Assembly: GCA_034421295.1 (NCBI GenBank) | Contig: DAOUKM010000003.1 | Coordinates: 124,001 to 188,000, forward strand | Source of the DNA: CAUZIR01 sp034421295 | GTDB lineage: Bacteria > Chloroflexota > Dehalococcoidia > Lucifugimonadales > UBA2962 | DNA: 64,000 nt | Direction: 5' to 3' | Shown here: in pieces, positions 37,405-46,402 of the stretch | Position numbering within the stretch: position 1 is the first letter of the stretch | Layout of the letters: each line of letters begins with the position of its first letter | Notes under the pieces: model-generated | Told to the model about the DNA's origin: nothing | The model's database searches: none | What the model saw: the letters and a program-made list of their open reading frames with translations, nothing else | Program-made: the position numbers and the translations under genes

Positions 37405-38052
37405 ATGCTGAGATTCGCCGAAGAGATCGTACTGCTTTTGATCGACGACGAGGGCAGGTTTGCCAGCGTGCCCGATTGGTCCGTCAACCATGCTCTGGCC
37501 GGTGGCGTTCTGATGGATCTGGCGCTTGAGAACCGTATCGACACCGATCTGGAGAGTCTGATTCTGGTGGACCCTACGCCCGTCGGAGACAGTCTGCTCG
37601 ACCGGACATTGGCGGAGATTTCCGAAGGCGAAAAGCGCGACGCCCGATTCTGGGTGGAGCAAACGGCGGGACGGGCCGATGAGATCCGCGAGGAGGCACT
37701 GTCTCGCCTGATCTCTCAGGGAATCCTGGAGTGCAGGGACGACCGCTTCCTGTGGGTGTTTCGCTCCAAGCGCTACCCGGCGGTCGACCGCAAGGCAGAG
37801 AGGGATGTCAAGCTCCGGGTCATGGGGGTCCTGTTCAGCGATGAGATCCCTCACCCACGCGACGTGGTGATAATCTGCCTCGCCGACGCGTGCGGCATCT
37901 TCGGACGGCTACTGTCTAAGAGTGAGCTGGCGAAGGCCACTGCCAGGATCGAGCAGGTGCGAAAGCTGGATCTCATTGGGCAGGCCATGTCCCAGGCGAT
38001 CGAGGATATAGAGCTCTCGGTCGCCGCCTCAGTGCATCCGTACATGTATTGA
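37405..38052 (+). CDS. stand-alone GPP34 (Golgi phosphoprotein 3-like) domain protein
   Basis: A 215-aa GPP34 protein from the ATG at 37405 (a GTG at 37396 adds three residues). Marks: FAEEIVLLLIDDEGRF, then GGVLMDLALENRIDTD and ILVDPTPVGDSLLD. The helical end reads LFSDEIPHPRDVVIICLADACGIF. In eukaryotes the family binds phosphoinositide lipids; in bacteria it is common in Actinobacteria and Chloroflexota with unknown function, probably peripheral to membranes. It is clearly homologous to the N-terminal halves of the two P450 fusions at 54.6 and 57.4 kb (shared RIDTD, D-x-T-x-x-GD, and NEIPDPRDxxII-type end). Confidence 0.85.
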   Translation: MLRFAEEIVLLLIDDEGRFASVPDWSVNHALAGGVLMDLALENRIDTDLESLILVDPTPVGDSLLDRTLAEISEGEKRDARFWVEQTAGRADEIREEALSRLISQGILECRDDRFLWVFRSKRYPAVDRKAERDVKLRVMGVLFSDEIPHPRDVVIICLADACGIFGRLLSKSELAKATARIEQVRKLDLIGQAMSQAIEDIELSVAASVHPYMY

Positions 38053-38148
38053 GGCGGGCGGGCGGGTCACTTCGGCGGGCGTCGCGGCCGGTCTGGGCGC
38101 CGGGCAGGGCGATGCGGCGCGCGGACGGACCTCCGGTTCGAAGATCGA

Positions 38149-40659
38149 CTACCTGAGGGACCCGACAGCCTCTTCAACCACAGCGGTGGCGTCCTGATAG
38201 TCGCTGCCGGGCGAAAAGTGCAGAGGCTTCCCGAACTGGACCTCGACGCTACCTCTCCTTAGCAGGGGGAATCGGCTGGGAAAACCCGGCCTGCGGATGT
38301 GCAGGCGCAGGGGCACTACCGGGATGCGTCCCTCCACCGCAACCAGGCCGGTGCCGGTCATGAATGGCTTCATGGGTCCCCCGAAGGTGAGTTCTCCCTC
38401 CGGGAATATGAGGACCGACCATCCGTTGTCCATGATCCTGCCCATGTTCTCCAGGCTGGGGCGGACGGCGCCGTCCCTTGCCAGGGGAAAGCCGTTCCCC
38501 AGAAGGGGGTTCAATAGCCAGCGGACCGGGTTCCTCCACAGTCTTGCCGCGGCGGCTATCGCCATTCGCCGGCGCCACTTCAGCGGCACGGCCTTGGTGA
38601 TAAGGAGATGATCCATGCCCAGGTGGTGATTGGATGCCAGCAGCACGGGGCCAGTGAGCCCCTCCAGGTTCTCGCTGCCTACGACCCTGAGGCTGTAGGT
38701 GAGGTTGAGCAGTGGGAATACCAGAGCTCTCTGGAGCATGCCGCGGAGCATGCGGCACCACCACCGCATTCCCCAGTCCGGGAAGACGACCATTGGGGGG
38801 CTCTTGGAACCCTCCTCAACGAGCATCGCCAGACCTTCGACGGTCGTCTCTGGCCCCAGCTGACCCTCGTCTATGTAAACGCCCAGTTCCGCTTCAATCG
38901 CCGAGAGAAGCTCCACCCTGCCCAGAGAGTCCAGGTCGAGGTCGTCTCCGAGCCTCAGGTCTTCGAGTATCTGCCCGGGGTCCATTCTGGCTACCTCGCC
39001 CAGGATCTGAGCAAGTCCCCGCGGGCCGCCTCCCCGCCCCGCGCCGGGCCCGGCGGTCACCTGGGCCGCTGGCTCAGAGCCCTGGAGGACAGCGTCGATA
39101 ACCAACTGCTTTTTCACCTTCAGTGTGTGTGTTCGAGGAAAATCCTCGCCCCGCCACATGGTCCAGCCTCTGATCTTCTGGTGTTCGGCCAACTGGCCGT
39201 TGGTCCAGGAGACCACCTGCTGCGCTGCGTCCGCGTCACCCAGGATCAGCGCGGCGTGGACCTCGACGGAAGAGCCCCTGCCCACTCCAACCACGGTGGC
39301 GTCATTGACCTGGGGGTGCCTGACCAGCACCGCTTCGACATCCTCGGGAAAGACGTTCTGGCCGCTTGGCAGAACGATCATGTCCTTCAGTCGCCCCTGA
39401 ATATGCAGGAACCCCTCTTCATCCAGGTACCCCAGGTCGCCCGTCTTGTACCAGTCGCCTTCGAAGGCCGCAGCCGTCTGCTCGGAATCGCGCCAGTAGC
39501 CCGGCGTAACGTTCTCCCCCCGGACCCAGATCTCGCCCGCGCCGCTGATCTCTACCTCCACGTTCGGCAGCGGGCGACCGGCCGATTCAAGCCGTCTTTC
39601 GCCGAGGGCATGGTTACTGATCACGGGAGAGGCCTCGGTGGCTCCGTAGCCCTGGAGGATCTTTACCCCGATGAGCTCCCACTTCCGTCCAGTGTCGAGG
39701 TCCAGTGCCGCCCCGCCCGACACTATGAAGTCAAGCTCACCTCCAAACTGCCTGTGCACCCGGCGGAACAGGTGCCGTCGCAGCCGGAAGGGCGTCCACG
39801 CGGCGATTGTCAGGAGCAGGTTCCAGAGCGCCCGTTTGCCCTGCCGCTCGACCTCGCGTTCTATGCCGTTCATAAGGAGCTCCAGACCCTGGGGAACGAG
39901 GAGCATTATCGTGATCCGGCGCTCGCGCATAGTTCTCGCTAGCACCGTGGGCTGGCGGCTGGTCGGGTAGGTGATGCTGGCCCCAGATGCCATGGCCATG
40001 AACAGACCGCCCATCTGCTCGTACATGTGGCTCAGGGGCAGGATGGAAAGCAGTCGGCTGGAGGGCCCGCAGGAGATGTACCGGGAGATGCCCTCGATGT
40101 TCGCCTTGAGGTTCCGGTGGGTGAGCATGACGCCCTTCGGGTCCCCCGTCGTGCCGGACGTGAACATGATCTCGGCAAGGTCATGCGGACCTACGTTGAC
40201 TTCCGTGGGACCGGGCAGGCCGGCTATCGCCGCTTCGAGATCCTCGAACGCGATCTCCGGAACGTCCATGTCAAGCTCGCCTTTTGGAGTAAAGCGCGAA
40301 GTGAAAGCCAGCCGGGGCTCGGTCTTCGATAGCACGCGGGATACGTAGTCGGGCTCGCTGCGGACATCGAGTGGAACGACGGCGACACCGGCCCTCAGGC
40401 AGCCGATGAAGATGATCACCCAGTGCGGAGAGTTGGGTCCCCAGAGAATGACCCGGTCCCCCTTGGCCAGGCCCCTGCGCTGGAGCAGGGTGGCGACCTG
40501 GCCGGACTGTGTCCAGACCTGCGAGTAGGTCCAGCGCATGTACCTGAACCCGGGCTTTATGAGTAGGGCATCGAGCGGGCCGAATCTTTCGGTCGCCGTG
40601 CGAATGAAGTCGATGACGGTTTCGCCCGCCGGGTGATCGGATGTTCCGCTAGGGGGCAT
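38149..40659 (-). CDS. acyl-CoA/ACP synthetase - acyl carrier - PlsC acyltransferase fusion
   Basis: An 836-aa three-domain protein. Adenylation domain (about 1-520): MFTSGTTGDPKGVMLTHRNL (phosphate loop), LQGYGATEASPVISN, then WYKTGDLGYLDEEG and the catalytic Lys in HTLKVKKQLV. Carrier domain (about 555-620): the phosphopantetheine Ser in DLDLDSLGRVELLSAIE. Acyltransferase (about 660-836): ASNHHLGMDHLL (HxxxxD catalytic motif) and FPEGELTFGG. It should activate a fatty acid, load it on its own carrier and pass it to a lysophospholipid-type acceptor. Similar fusions (Aas-like) recycle lysolipids, but the internal carrier domain makes this one self-contained. Confidence 0.9.
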   Translation of the reverse strand: MPPSGTSDHPAGETVIDFIRTATERFGPLDALLIKPGFRYMRWTYSQVWTQSGQVATLLQRRGLAKGDRVILWGPNSPHWVIIFIGCLRAGVAVVPLDVRSEPDYVSRVLSKTEPRLAFTSRFTPKGELDMDVPEIAFEDLEAAIAGLPGPTEVNVGPHDLAEIMFTSGTTGDPKGVMLTHRNLKANIEGISRYISCGPSSRLLSILPLSHMYEQMGGLFMAMASGASITYPTSRQPTVLARTMRERRITIMLLVPQGLELLMNGIEREVERQGKRALWNLLLTIAAWTPFRLRRHLFRRVHRQFGGELDFIVSGGAALDLDTGRKWELIGVKILQGYGATEASPVISNHALGERRLESAGRPLPNVEVEISGAGEIWVRGENVTPGYWRDSEQTAAAFEGDWYKTGDLGYLDEEGFLHIQGRLKDMIVLPSGQNVFPEDVEAVLVRHPQVNDATVVGVGRGSSVEVHAALILGDADAAQQVVSWTNGQLAEHQKIRGWTMWRGEDFPRTHTLKVKKQLVIDAVLQGSEPAAQVTAGPGAGRGGGPRGLAQILGEVARMDPGQILEDLRLGDDLDLDSLGRVELLSAIEAELGVYIDEGQLGPETTVEGLAMLVEEGSKSPPMVVFPDWGMRWWCRMLRGMLQRALVFPLLNLTYSLRVVGSENLEGLTGPVLLASNHHLGMDHLLITKAVPLKWRRRMAIAAAARLWRNPVRWLLNPLLGNGFPLARDGAVRPSLENMGRIMDNGWSVLIFPEGELTFGGPMKPFMTGTGLVAVEGRIPVVPLRLHIRRPGFPSRFPLLRRGSVEVQFGKPLHFSPGSDYQDATAVVEEAVGSLR

Positions 40660-40754
40660 GGCCTACTCCTGCATAGCTGTCATCCTTCAAACGATACGAG
40701 ATCCTTGGCGGGCCCGCTCGATAAGTGCCTTGTCGGTGGCGACTGAGGTCGACG

Positions 40755-41489
40755 TCAGTTGGGTGGCGGTCGGGTAGGGTTTTCATCGATCAGCCTCCGT
40801 ATGGCTTCGTGGGGATCCTCGCGCAGGGGTGGGAAGTGGCTGAAGCATATGACATCGAAGTCCAGCTTCAGGAATTTTTCGAGGGAGCGCAGTGCCACCT
40901 CCGGCCTCCTGGTCACCCACCTCGCCGGGGGTCCCAGCCTGCGGGCGAATCTGTACTGCAGGGCATCCCCGACGATCACCGCACGTTTTGCAGGCACATA
41001 GAGTGCGATGCTGCCGTCGGTATGCCCGGGAAGGTGGACCACTCGGACCTCTGTCCCGAAATCAACTGAGTCGCCGTCCTCTAGCCTGTCGTGGACGGGG
41101 ACTGGCCTGCCCATGAGCGCCGTATACACCGGGCGGGTCAACCTGCCAAGGATCGTGTTCTGCACCGGGCTTGGGAGAGGGGTCGTGCCCTCTATGACGC
41201 CGGCATCCAGGGCATGTGCCGCGACAGCGATCGCCCTTCCTTTGATCAACCCGCTTAGCCCTCCGCAGTGGTCGGGGTGGGCATGGGTAACGACGACGCG
41301 CCCGACCTGACCGGCAGAAAGGCCCAGGGCCCTTATGCCCTGTTCGATGAGGCACCGACTCCCGGGCGAGCCTGCGTCCACAAGCAGGATCTCATCATGT
41401 TCCACCAGGACGGTTACCCGGGCTCCAATTGCCCGCACCTGGAACAGGCCATCGGCGATCCGGATCGGCTTAAGAAAAGTCACGGGCAT
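40755..41489 (-). CDS. MBL-fold metallo-hydrolase
   Basis: A 244-aa metallo-beta-lactamase-fold hydrolase. The metal site is in VVTHAHPDHCGG (HxHxDH), with further His in HLPGHTDGSIAL and Asp in VIVGDAL. Glyoxalase II-like or lactonase-like activity is possible. Substrate not predictable. Start ATG 41489; it lies about 95 bp upstream of the acyl-activating fusion on the same strand. Confidence 0.9.
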   Translation of the reverse strand: MPVTFLKPIRIADGLFQVRAIGARVTVLVEHDEILLVDAGSPGSRCLIEQGIRALGLSAGQVGRVVVTHAHPDHCGGLSGLIKGRAIAVAAHALDAGVIEGTTPLPSPVQNTILGRLTRPVYTALMGRPVPVHDRLEDGDSVDFGTEVRVVHLPGHTDGSIALYVPAKRAVIVGDALQYRFARRLGPPARWVTRRPEVALRSLEKFLKLDFDVICFSHFPPLREDPHEAIRRLIDENPTRPPPN

Positions 41490-41822
41490 CGACCTTTAAG
41501 GGGCGGGCGCCGCCCGGCGAAGCGGACCGCGTCGCCCGGGGAAAGGCCCTCTGCAGGCAAAGTAGCCGCGGAGCCCCGGGGGATGAGCCTCGGGGGCCAC
41601 CGAGCAGCGGATACGGGCTGTTCCAGGACGACCGGATCACTCGCGTCGCTTCACCAGGCGCACTGCTGGAGTCCGGTGACCCGCCTGGAACCGTATGGTG
41701 CCCGGCAGGGCCCCGCCGAAGGGAGCGCCGCCGCGCCGTGATAACCTCGGCGTGGCGAGGGGGAGGCGGAAGGTAAGGCGAGTCGACCGCGCCGACCAGG
41801 TTGCAGGCCCGGGGAGGCGGAT
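41490..41822. other. GC-rich intergenic region, no gene recognised
   Basis: About 330 bases between the MBL gene (minus) and the DUF4389 pseudogene (plus). Nothing specific seen. Confidence 0.4.
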
Positions 41823-42280
41823 ATGGCATCAGAACCGGTGGATTCTTATCCATTTACCTACGATGCGGAATACCCGGAACCAGGGAGTCGGCCGGGTGAG
41901 CACTCTTTTTCGACTCTTTCTGATAATACCCAGTCGGATCGTTGATGGGCTGCTGGCGGGAATGACCACACTGCCGTTGGTGTCCCTTTTGAGGAAAAAG
42001 TATCCGCGCTGGTGGTTCGACTTCAACCTTGAGCGGCCGAGATTCTCTGCTCGAGTCGGCGCTTACTCGGCGCTGGTGACGGACCAGTACCAGTCGACCG
42101 ACGAAGCGCACGGCGTTTCGCGATTGAGTGGTTTTCGATCATCCTTACCGGCAAGTACCCTCGCGCCCTGTTCGGCCCGGTGGTCGGCACCCGGCGTTGG
42201 TCCTGGCGCGTGACCGCATACACCGCGCCTTTTATCACGGATCGCTATCCCCCCGTTCAGGATGAGCTAGTTCGGGGGCA
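41823..42280 (+). pseudogene. DUF4389 membrane protein gene with two frameshifts
   Basis: The gene starts with MASEPVDSYPFTYDAEYPEP in one frame (ATG 41823). It continues in a second frame with GRVSTLFRLFLIIPSRIVDGLL and PRWWFDFNLERPRFSARVGAYSALVTDQYQ. It ends in a third frame with IEWFSIILTGKYPRALF, WSWRVTAYTAPFITDRYPPV. Together they reproduce the repeated plan of DUF4389 proteins (membrane helix, [KR]YPR, F, R[WF]..RV.AY...[LV]TD.YP). Two shifts, near 41890 and 42115, break the frame. Either a real pseudogene or two sequencing errors. Confidence 0.65.
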
Positions 42281-42477
42281 GGCAGCGGGGTTAACGGCCG
42301 CCGGGTCAACGAGGATCCCTCTGTCCGCTCCGCATTCGGACAGGAGAGCAGGGAGTCCACTCTTGCCAATTGGAGTCCGTGGCGGCAGGGCTGTCGTCCG
42401 CCGGATGGCCTTCCGTGCAACAACCGTGGCCGATTCGGGCATCACCCGCTGAGACGGCAGGATGCGCGTCCTCTTCG

Positions 42478-42846
42478 ATGCCCGCTCGTCCGCCGCCGGC
42501 CGGAGCTGCCTTGATCCTCTATTATGACGGCGATTGCCGGTTCTGCACCGCATGCGTCAGATGCCTGAGCCGGCTCGACTGGCGGAACCGGATCTCCTGG
42601 GAGCCCTGGCAGAATATGGCGTCACTACCGCGGGGATTGACGTGCGATGACCTGGAGAGAGCGGCATATCTGGAGGATGACCGCGGAGACATCCATGAGG
42701 GCTTCTTCGCTTTTCGAAGGCTGCTGGTGGAGCTGCCTGTTCTCGTCCCACTGGGCCTCCTGATGTGGCTGCCCGGGCTCCACCTCATCGGAGTCCCGCT
42801 CTACAGACTGGTCGCCAGAAATCGGCGCACGATATCGGGCTGCTAG
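42478..42846 (+). CDS. DCC/DUF393-family thiol-disulfide oxidoreductase-like protein
   Basis: A 122-aa protein. ILYYDGDCRFCTACVRCLSRLDW holds the DxDCxxC motif of the DCC family (YuxK-like), a predicted thioredoxin-fold oxidoreductase. The central part reads YLEDDRGDIHEGFFAFRRLL and the end PLYRLVARNR is family-typical. Start ATG 42478; the frame is open upstream. Substrate unknown. Confidence 0.85.
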   Translation: MPARPPPAGAALILYYDGDCRFCTACVRCLSRLDWRNRISWEPWQNMASLPRGLTCDDLERAAYLEDDRGDIHEGFFAFRRLLVELPVLVPLGLLMWLPGLHLIGVPLYRLVARNRRTISGC

Positions 42847-43213
42847 GGCAGGGCCACCTTGTGGCCGAGGCCGTCCTCAAGGAGAGAGCCGGACCGCCCC
42901 GGGGTGAGTCCGGGCTGATCCCGCCGCCGGACCACGGGAGGACGTCGCCCTCCGGTCTCGAACTGGTAGCCGCCCATCACAGGTATCGAAACGTTGGAAG
43001 ATGACCGTTCACATCGCAAAAGAGTGCGCCCGGAGTCACCTGCAGTTCGGTGGCCGGTCGCCCCACACAGCAGGCCGATGTCGGCCATCGCCTGAGTGCA
43101 AACTTGTCTGCGACCGGCCGACAATGTCACAATTTGGCGCTCAACCCGGTCCGCGTGCTGTGGCTCCGGGCAATGTGGGCAGTTCGCGCGCAGCGTCACC
43201 AAGGAGGGTCCTT
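42847..43213. other. intergenic region upstream of the carbonic anhydrase gene
   Basis: About 370 bases. The only clear site is the strong ribosome site AAGGAGG at 43201-43207 for the ATG at 43214. No promoter pair is called. Confidence 0.45.
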
Positions 43214-43708
43214 ATGTCCGTCATCGATGAGCTGGTTGGCAACAACGCTCGCTATGCCGAGTCATTCAGCAAGGGGAATCTACCCTTGCCGCCGGGCCGA
43301 AACCTGGCGGTTGTGGCCTGCATGGATGCACGCCTAGATACTCACGCGCTGCTCGGCCTCGAGGAAGGCGACGCGCACGTCATCAGAAATGCGGGAGGAG
43401 TGGTCACCGACGACGCGATCCGATCTTTGACGATCTCCCAGCGCCTGCTGGGGACCCAGTCGATCATGCTCATCCACCACACGGATTGCGGGATGTTGAC
43501 CTTTCGGGACGATGACGTAAAGGACTCGATCCAGGCCGATACGGGCCTTCGGCCGCCCTTCGCCCTGGAGGCGTTCGGCGATCTGGATGACGACATACGC
43601 CACTCGATTGCTCGAATAAAGGCAAGTCCGTTCATTCCAAGAAAGAGCGATATCCGCGGCTTCGTCTACGACTGTGCCGAGGGTAGCCTCAAGGAAGTGT
43701 CCGACTAG
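43214..43708 (+). CDS. beta-class carbonic anhydrase
   Basis: A 164-aa beta-carbonic anhydrase of the short type. Zinc ligands Cys36, His89 and Cys92 and the Asp38-Arg40 dyad are visible in VVACMDARLD and LIHHTDCGMLTF. VIRNAGGVVTDDAIRSL is the usual conserved block. The frame is open to 43001, but the strong AAGGAGG site fixes the start at 43214. It interconverts CO2 and bicarbonate in the cytoplasm. Monocistronic. Confidence 0.93.
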   Translation: MSVIDELVGNNARYAESFSKGNLPLPPGRNLAVVACMDARLDTHALLGLEEGDAHVIRNAGGVVTDDAIRSLTISQRLLGTQSIMLIHHTDCGMLTFRDDDVKDSIQADTGLRPPFALEAFGDLDDDIRHSIARIKASPFIPRKSDIRGFVYDCAEGSLKEVSD

Positions 43709-43898
43709 GAACCGGCGGCCGGACTCACCTCATTGGGGCCACGCAATACCGGGCGCGTCAACGGGGCGAATGGTCTGAGGCGTGTAACGAGACGGCACTG
43801 CCCAGTTGGGTCAGAGCAGGTGACGAACGGCCCGGCTCGGTCGACCGGCTCAAGCTAGCCGCAGGGTTGCCGGATGCTGGATCTTCTGGCGGTTTCCG

Positions 43899-45233
43899 TC
43901 ACATCGAGCAGAGGACGTCTCTGGCGGCGGCTATGGTCTCGTCGATGTCCTCATCGGTGTGAGTGGAGGCCATGTGCCACCGGCCATTAGGGGACAGGCG
44001 GACTCCTCGATCGAGCATTGCAACCCGGAATCGCTGGTATTTCCCCTCATCGCAGTAGAGGGCGTGCTCTCGGTAGTCGTCGATCTCCGCACGGGTCGTG
44101 AACGATGTGGAAAAGACTGAGCCGAGTCCATGCACTCTCAGATCCGACTCGGTCTCTCTGGCCGCATCCCTCAGGCCGTCGATAAGCCGTTTGCCCCGCC
44201 GGTTGAGGCTCTCGTAGAACCGATCGCTGTCCTCCGTGATGTGACGGAGCGAGGCATGTGCGGCCTCGATTGATACGACGTTCGAGTTGAAACTCCCGCC
44301 GTGCTGGACCGTACCGTCGCCCAGGACCTGCATCACCTCTGGACGCCCGACCAGCATGGCCAGCGGGAAACCTCCGGCCATGGACTTCGCGTAGGTAGCC
44401 AGGTCGGGCAGGACGCCCGTCAGCTCCTGCGCCCCGCCCAGCGCGATTCGAAAGCCCGTTATCACCTCGTCAAATATCAGCAGCGCCCCATGGGCTGTGC
44501 ACAGGTCCCTTACCCCCTCCAGGTACCCTTCCCTGGGCGCAATGAAGTTGGTGTTGATGAGAATCGGCTCCATGATGACGCCCGAGATCTGGCCGCGGTG
44601 CCGCTCGAAGGCCCGCGAAAGTGCGTCGATGTCGTTCCAGCGACAGACGACGATGTTCTCACCGCTGGCCGGGTCCATGCCCGCGGACTCGCCGACGGGC
44701 AGGGGAGCGTCGTCAGGTCCCGCCCGGTCCAGTGGTGGATGAACGCTGTAGTTCACCGAGTCCGTCCAGCCGTGGTAGTGCCCTTCGAACTTGATGAACT
44801 TCTCGCGACCGGTGTATCCGCGAGCAAGGCGGATGACGAGTTGATCGATCTCGGTACCCGAGCTGGCGAAACGCACGGTGCCCTTTAGCGGTATCGCTTG
44901 CCGCACCATGCGGGCCACATCCAGCTCGCGACCGAATTGCCCGGTGTAGACAAGGCCGTTCCCCATCGCCTGCGCTACCGCTTCTGTCAGGAAGTCGGGG
45001 GAGTGGCCAAATATGTTGGGGCCCATGCCCTGCACGTAGTCGACGTATTCATTGCCGTCCACGTCCCACATGCGACCGTGTTTCGCCCGGGCGAAGAAAA
45101 GTGGCACCGGCCGCTCGCTTCGCCTTAGCTGGCTGGAGACACCGCCAGCGATCAGGCCCTGGGCCTCTTCAAACAACTGTCGGGAACGGGTGTAACGGTC
45201 TTTAGTCATCTCTGGAAGGCTACCTCGGTTCAT
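43899..45233 (-). CDS. class III aminotransferase, glutamate-1-semialdehyde aminomutase-like
   Basis: A 444-aa PLP enzyme. Marks: AQGLIAGGVSSQLRR at the start, DVDGNEYVDYVQGMG, then FASSGTEIDQLVIRLARGYTGREKFIKFEGHYHG and LIFDEVITGFR. The PLP Lys is in TYAKSMAGGFPLAMLVG. It resembles HemL but the PLP-lysine region (YAKSMAGGFP) and the absence of tetrapyrrole genes nearby suggest another substrate, as in many HemL-like aminotransferases. A second ATG at 45206 is also a possible start. Confidence 0.85.
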   Translation of the reverse strand: MNRGSLPEMTKDRYTRSRQLFEEAQGLIAGGVSSQLRRSERPVPLFFARAKHGRMWDVDGNEYVDYVQGMGPNIFGHSPDFLTEAVAQAMGNGLVYTGQFGRELDVARMVRQAIPLKGTVRFASSGTEIDQLVIRLARGYTGREKFIKFEGHYHGWTDSVNYSVHPPLDRAGPDDAPLPVGESAGMDPASGENIVVCRWNDIDALSRAFERHRGQISGVIMEPILINTNFIAPREGYLEGVRDLCTAHGALLIFDEVITGFRIALGGAQELTGVLPDLATYAKSMAGGFPLAMLVGRPEVMQVLGDGTVQHGGSFNSNVVSIEAAHASLRHITEDSDRFYESLNRRGKRLIDGLRDAARETESDLRVHGLGSVFSTSFTTRAEIDDYREHALYCDEGKYQRFRVAMLDRGVRLSPNGRWHMASTHTDEDIDETIAAARDVLCSM

Positions 45234-45699
45234 AGGGCGAGACTTGGTCCGGATGATAACCGACCGCCCGGGGTATGGCGGCGCCGCAGGCGCAGCCCGG
45301 GACCCAAAGTCCAGATCGGCGGCTCATCGGTGGCCGCCCGCTGCGGGGGCAGGCTCATACCTGGTCGTGCCTCCATTGGAGGATCCGGCCCCCGGTTGCG
45401 ACGGTGCACGCACTGAAATCGTCCATCCATCCGGGGATGGACAGGCAGGCACCGCGGCCGTTCGACCTGTCGTCCCGCGTACCGCGGGACTGAGGGGCGA
45501 GGCCCGTGAGCGGGGTCTGGCTTCACCGTGCATTCCAGTGAAGCCACCTGTAGGGGAAAGCTACTCTGGCGCGCTCTGGTACTTTAGTTGTGGGGACCGA
45601 TTTCCGCGGTCCTGCCTTCAGGGGACCGTCCCAGGTCGCGGCGGCCGAGGCCATATCCTTCGTGGCCGCCATAATTCGCTGAAGGGGAAAGACGATTAG
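45234..45699. other. divergent intergenic region with several perfect hairpins
   Basis: About 470 bases between the aminotransferase (minus) and FMN reductase (plus). It holds three perfect inverted repeats at 45421-45442, 45472-45490 and 45518-45546 and a weaker one near 45595. No RFN (FMN riboswitch) consensus is seen. Confidence 0.55.
45421..45546. repeat. cluster of three perfect inverted repeats
   Basis: Stem 1: GTCCATCC/GGATGGAC with a 6-nt loop (45421-45442). Stem 2: GTCCCGCG-TAC-CGCGGGAC (45472-45490). Stem 3: TGGCTTCAC/GTGAAGCCA with an 11-nt loop (45518-45546). All pair without mismatch. They could be operators, a structured leader of the plus-strand gene or a small RNA. Confidence 0.5.
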
Positions 45700-46293
45700 G
45701 TGGAGGGTTCCGGTTTGGATGAAGAGCGCATGACGATACTGGCGATACCCGGCAGCCTAAGGAGGCATTCGTACAACAGGTCACTTCTCGAGGCCGCGAA
45801 GGGACTGGCCCCCGGGCGAGTGAAAGTCGACATCTACGAGGATGGGCCGAGCGTACCGCTGTTTAACCAGGACTTCGAGGGCGATCTGACACCTCTGTCG
45901 GTGCTGAAGCTGCGAAGGAGAATTCGCGCGGCCGATGCCATACTCATCGCATCCCCCGAGTACAACAGCAGTATCCCGGGCGTGCTCAAGAACCTGATCG
46001 ACTGGGCGTCTCGCCCCTATGGCCATTCTGCATTCTCAGGCAAGCCAGTGGCGGTAGTCGGCGCAAGTCCCTCCCGGTTCGGCGCCAAGTGGGCCCAGGA
46101 AACCGCCATCACCGTGCTCAGCAGTGCGGAGGCCAGTGTGATAGGCGGCCCGCACCCGGTTTGCGAGGTGGCCGAGTTGGTGGACTCGGAGGGCAACATC
46201 GGCGATGAGGAGACCCTGCGGATGCTCTCCGGGGTGCTGGCAGAACTGGCCGAGGCCTCTAGACAGGCGACCGCTCCGGACGGTCCCGTTTGA
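45700..46293 (+). CDS. NADPH-dependent FMN reductase family protein
   Basis: A 197-aa flavodoxin-fold reductase. LAIPGSLRRHSYNRSLLEAA is the FMN-phosphate loop (GSLRxxSxN), followed by IRAADAILIASPEYNSSIPGVLKNLIDWASRP, the family's core motif. The start is GTG 45700 or ATG 45730. It reduces FMN or quinones with NAD(P)H in the cytoplasm. Its partner is unknown. Confidence 0.9.
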   Translation: MEGSGLDEERMTILAIPGSLRRHSYNRSLLEAAKGLAPGRVKVDIYEDGPSVPLFNQDFEGDLTPLSVLKLRRRIRAADAILIASPEYNSSIPGVLKNLIDWASRPYGHSAFSGKPVAVVGASPSRFGAKWAQETAITVLSSAEASVIGGPHPVCEVAELVDSEGNIGDEETLRMLSGVLAELAEASRQATAPDGPV

Positions 46294-46402
46294 CCCTGGG
46301 CGGGAATGTTCGGGCCGGGTATGAGAACGGTCGCCCGGCCCCGGTTTTCGCCCGGAGCCCCCGCGGGCGTGGGCGCCCGGGGTAACCGAACTTTGCCGGT
46401 CC

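Noticed and set aside
43899..45233. hemL (glutamate-1-semialdehyde aminomutase) proper
   Set aside because: The PLP-lysine region and lack of tetrapyrrole genes nearby make a HemL-like aminotransferase of other specificity more likely.
45550..45700. FMN riboswitch upstream of the FMN reductase
   Set aside because: The hairpins present do not carry the conserved RFN blocks.
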